Below are positions 42,545-43,528 of a stretch of DNA of 43,528 nt, piece by piece (position 1 is the stretch's first letter; every line of letters begins with the position of its first letter). The translations under genes and the position numbers were made by a program. The stretch spans positions 1 through 43,528 of the forward strand of contig JAQCEJ010000040.1 in the NCBI GenBank assembly GCA_027618475.1. Direction: 5' to 3'. This DNA comes from Planctomycetota bacterium (GTDB taxonomy: Bacteria; Planctomycetota; Planctomycetia; Planctomycetales; Planctomycetaceae). The notes below the pieces were generated by a model. The model ran no database searches and had not been told where the DNA came from. It saw only the letters and a program-made list of their open reading frames with translations.

Positions 42545-43186
42545 CTATGCGATGTTCGCGGCCAGTGCTGCGACACTGGCTTCCAGGTCGCCCTGACGAA
42601 AGACATCGAGAATCCTCACGTGTTCATCGAAGATGCTGAGCGGTTGATCGTAAATTCGCCGCTGGGACTCCCGGAAGTGCTGTCGCACACGGACGATGAC
42701 CGATGACCAGATGGCTTCGAGGTCCGGTTGCCCGGAACGACGAACGAGGGCCCGGTGAAACAAGATGTCCTGTTCGGCAATCGACGGAAAGTCATCGGCC
42801 AGGCAGGCCTTCCGCATCTCTTCCAAAATGGAATTCCAGAGGGCAAAATCGACCTCGGTGATCGTGTGAAAGTAGCAGCGCAGAGCAAACGTCTCGACAT
42901 TCTGGCGAATTGGCACCACGAGTTCGCGGATGGAGTCGGGGGGGCGACGGGCGACCTTGATACCCGCGTTCCGCTGCCCAACGGCCAATCCCTCATGCAT
43001 GAGTTGCTGCACGGCTTCACGGACCGGCGTCCGGCTGACACCGAAGCGATTGGCCAAGTCCACCTCATTGAGATGTTCACCCTCCGCCAGCCGACCACAC
43101 AAGACATCGCTCCGCAGGATGTCGACGATTTGCTCACGCAAACTGAGATTCGCGAGGGGGGTTTTCATTGGGCTCGATTCCGACAT
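42545..43186 (-). CDS. GntR-family regulator with FCD domain
   Basis: A 213-aa regulator of the FadR subfamily. The winged helix-turn-helix is at the N-terminus: SLREQIVDILRSDVLCGRL, NEVDLANRFGVSRTPVREAV and QQLMHEGLAVGQRNAGI. The FCD ligand domain follows, with the metal-type residues Asp and His in EQDILFHRAL and His in FDEHVRIL. The last usual His of FCD proteins is replaced: the chain ends ALAANIA. The start is uncertain: 43186 or 43168 are both possible; the frame is open to 43291. It may control sugar genes, for example those at 38.4-40.8 kb, which the IS now separates from it. That link is inference. Confidence 0.85.
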   Translation of the reverse strand: MSESSPMKTPLANLSLREQIVDILRSDVLCGRLAEGEHLNEVDLANRFGVSRTPVREAVQQLMHEGLAVGQRNAGIKVARRPPDSIRELVVPIRQNVETFALRCYFHTITEVDFALWNSILEEMRKACLADDFPSIAEQDILFHRALVRRSGQPDLEAIWSSVIVRVRQHFRESQRRIYDQPLSIFDEHVRILDVFRQGDLEASVAALAANIA

Positions 43187-43528
43187 AAGCCTGGAGACCG
43201 GGAGAAGATCAAGGGACATCAAGAGGCAGGAGCGCCAACCGCATCGACAATCATGGTGATCGGGAATGTTGCCTACAATGTGTGCGGCCAAGGGGATGCT
43301 TGAGACTCAGTCCGGTGGAAATGTTCAGAACGGGGTTGATCACATTTGTCCACATTTCCGAGAATTTTCCACGGATTTTTTGCCAATGTTTTCCGAATTG
43401 ACAATGGTACCGCACGAGAATACTGTATGCAATATGCACGGTCAAGCGGATGTGCCGGAGTAACCGTTCACACCCCATGTAAGCAAAAAATCGCGGGCAG
43501 GCCAAACGGATGATTTTCGACGTTTTCG
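43187..43528. other. Right edge: intergenic region with a promoter
   Basis: No gene is convincing. The region carries the promoter described at 43398-43426. An ATG at 43510 opens a frame to the window end, but six codons cannot show whether it is a gene. Confidence 0.5.
43398..43440 (+). promoter_or_regulatory. Divergent sigma-70-type promoter with possible operator
   Basis: TTGACA (43398-43403), 17-bp spacer, TACTGT (43421-43426). Over the expected transcription start lies TATGCAATATGCA, two TGCA half-sites 3 bp apart, at a place where a GntR/FCD repressor could bind. It points out of the window, away from the regulator gene. Confidence 0.5.

Overview
This window reads as a chromosomal segment of a planctomycete, most likely class Planctomycetia, family Planctomycetaceae or close to it. 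The evidence is the set of lineage-typical families: two DUF1549/DUF1553 surface cytochrome-like proteins, a DUF1501 Tat protein, a DUF1559 pilin-like protein, an ECF sigma factor of the Rhodopirellula/Verrucomicrobium type, secreted terpene-cyclase-fold repeat proteins, an NPCBM-domain protein and a Tat-exported Gfo/Idh/MocA oxidoreductase. Genus cannot be fixed by reading alone. Genes are densely packed, strands alternate often, and Shine-Dalgarno sites are present for only part of the genes.

Layout. 0.3-5.7 kb (+): a sialidase-fold protein, an uncharacterised 299-aa protein, a small lipoprotein, a secreted alpha/alpha-barrel repeat protein and an NPCBM-domain protein. 5.7-10 kb (-): an orphan DUF2063 (HvfC/BufC-type) protein, a sugar aminotransferase and a large secreted fibronectin/discoidin-like protein. 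10.2-13.1 kb (+): a Cys-rich membrane-anchored protein, a DUF1559 protein and a DUF4198 protein, which look like a metal-handling group. 13.1-15.8 kb (-): a SpoIID/LytB-domain protein and a phosphoglucosamine/phosphomannomutase, linked to the cell envelope. 16.0 kb: an orphan antitoxin-like gene with a strong and probably leaderless promoter. 16.4-25.1 kb (-): PlsC, an aldehyde dehydrogenase, an anti-sigma/DUF1549/DUF1553 fusion directly after its ECF sigma factor, a DUF1501 protein and a second DUF1549/DUF1553 protein. 25.6-29.4 kb (+): an SDR oxidoreductase, a second terpene-cyclase-fold protein, two small membrane proteins and threonine synthase. 29.5-33.2 kb (-): a YtrA-type GntR regulator followed by an ABC ATPase, a permease and a zinc-ribbon membrane protein, with a palindromic operator over the promoter. 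33.4-37.6 kb: pyruvate kinase, a di-heme cytochrome c peroxidase-like protein and AsnRS. 37.9 kb: an initiator tRNA-Met with a strong hairpin terminator. 38.4-40.8 kb (+): a secreted protein overlapping a Gfo/Idh/MocA gene. 40.8-42.5 kb: an insertion sequence with a frameshifted transposase and recognisable imperfect terminal repeats. 42.5-43.2 kb (-): a GntR/FCD regulator with a divergent promoter running out of the window.

The most unusual items are: the direct fusion of a membrane anti-sigma module to a DUF1549/DUF1553 enzyme next to its sigma factor; the pair of secreted terpene-cyclase-fold proteins that lack the DXDD acid but share conserved His motifs; two inverted copies of a MITE-like double-hairpin element about 8 kb apart; the Gfo/Idh/MocA protein that lacks the EKP lysine; and the YtrA-type regulatory operon. 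No rRNA, CRISPR array, prophage or replication origin was seen.
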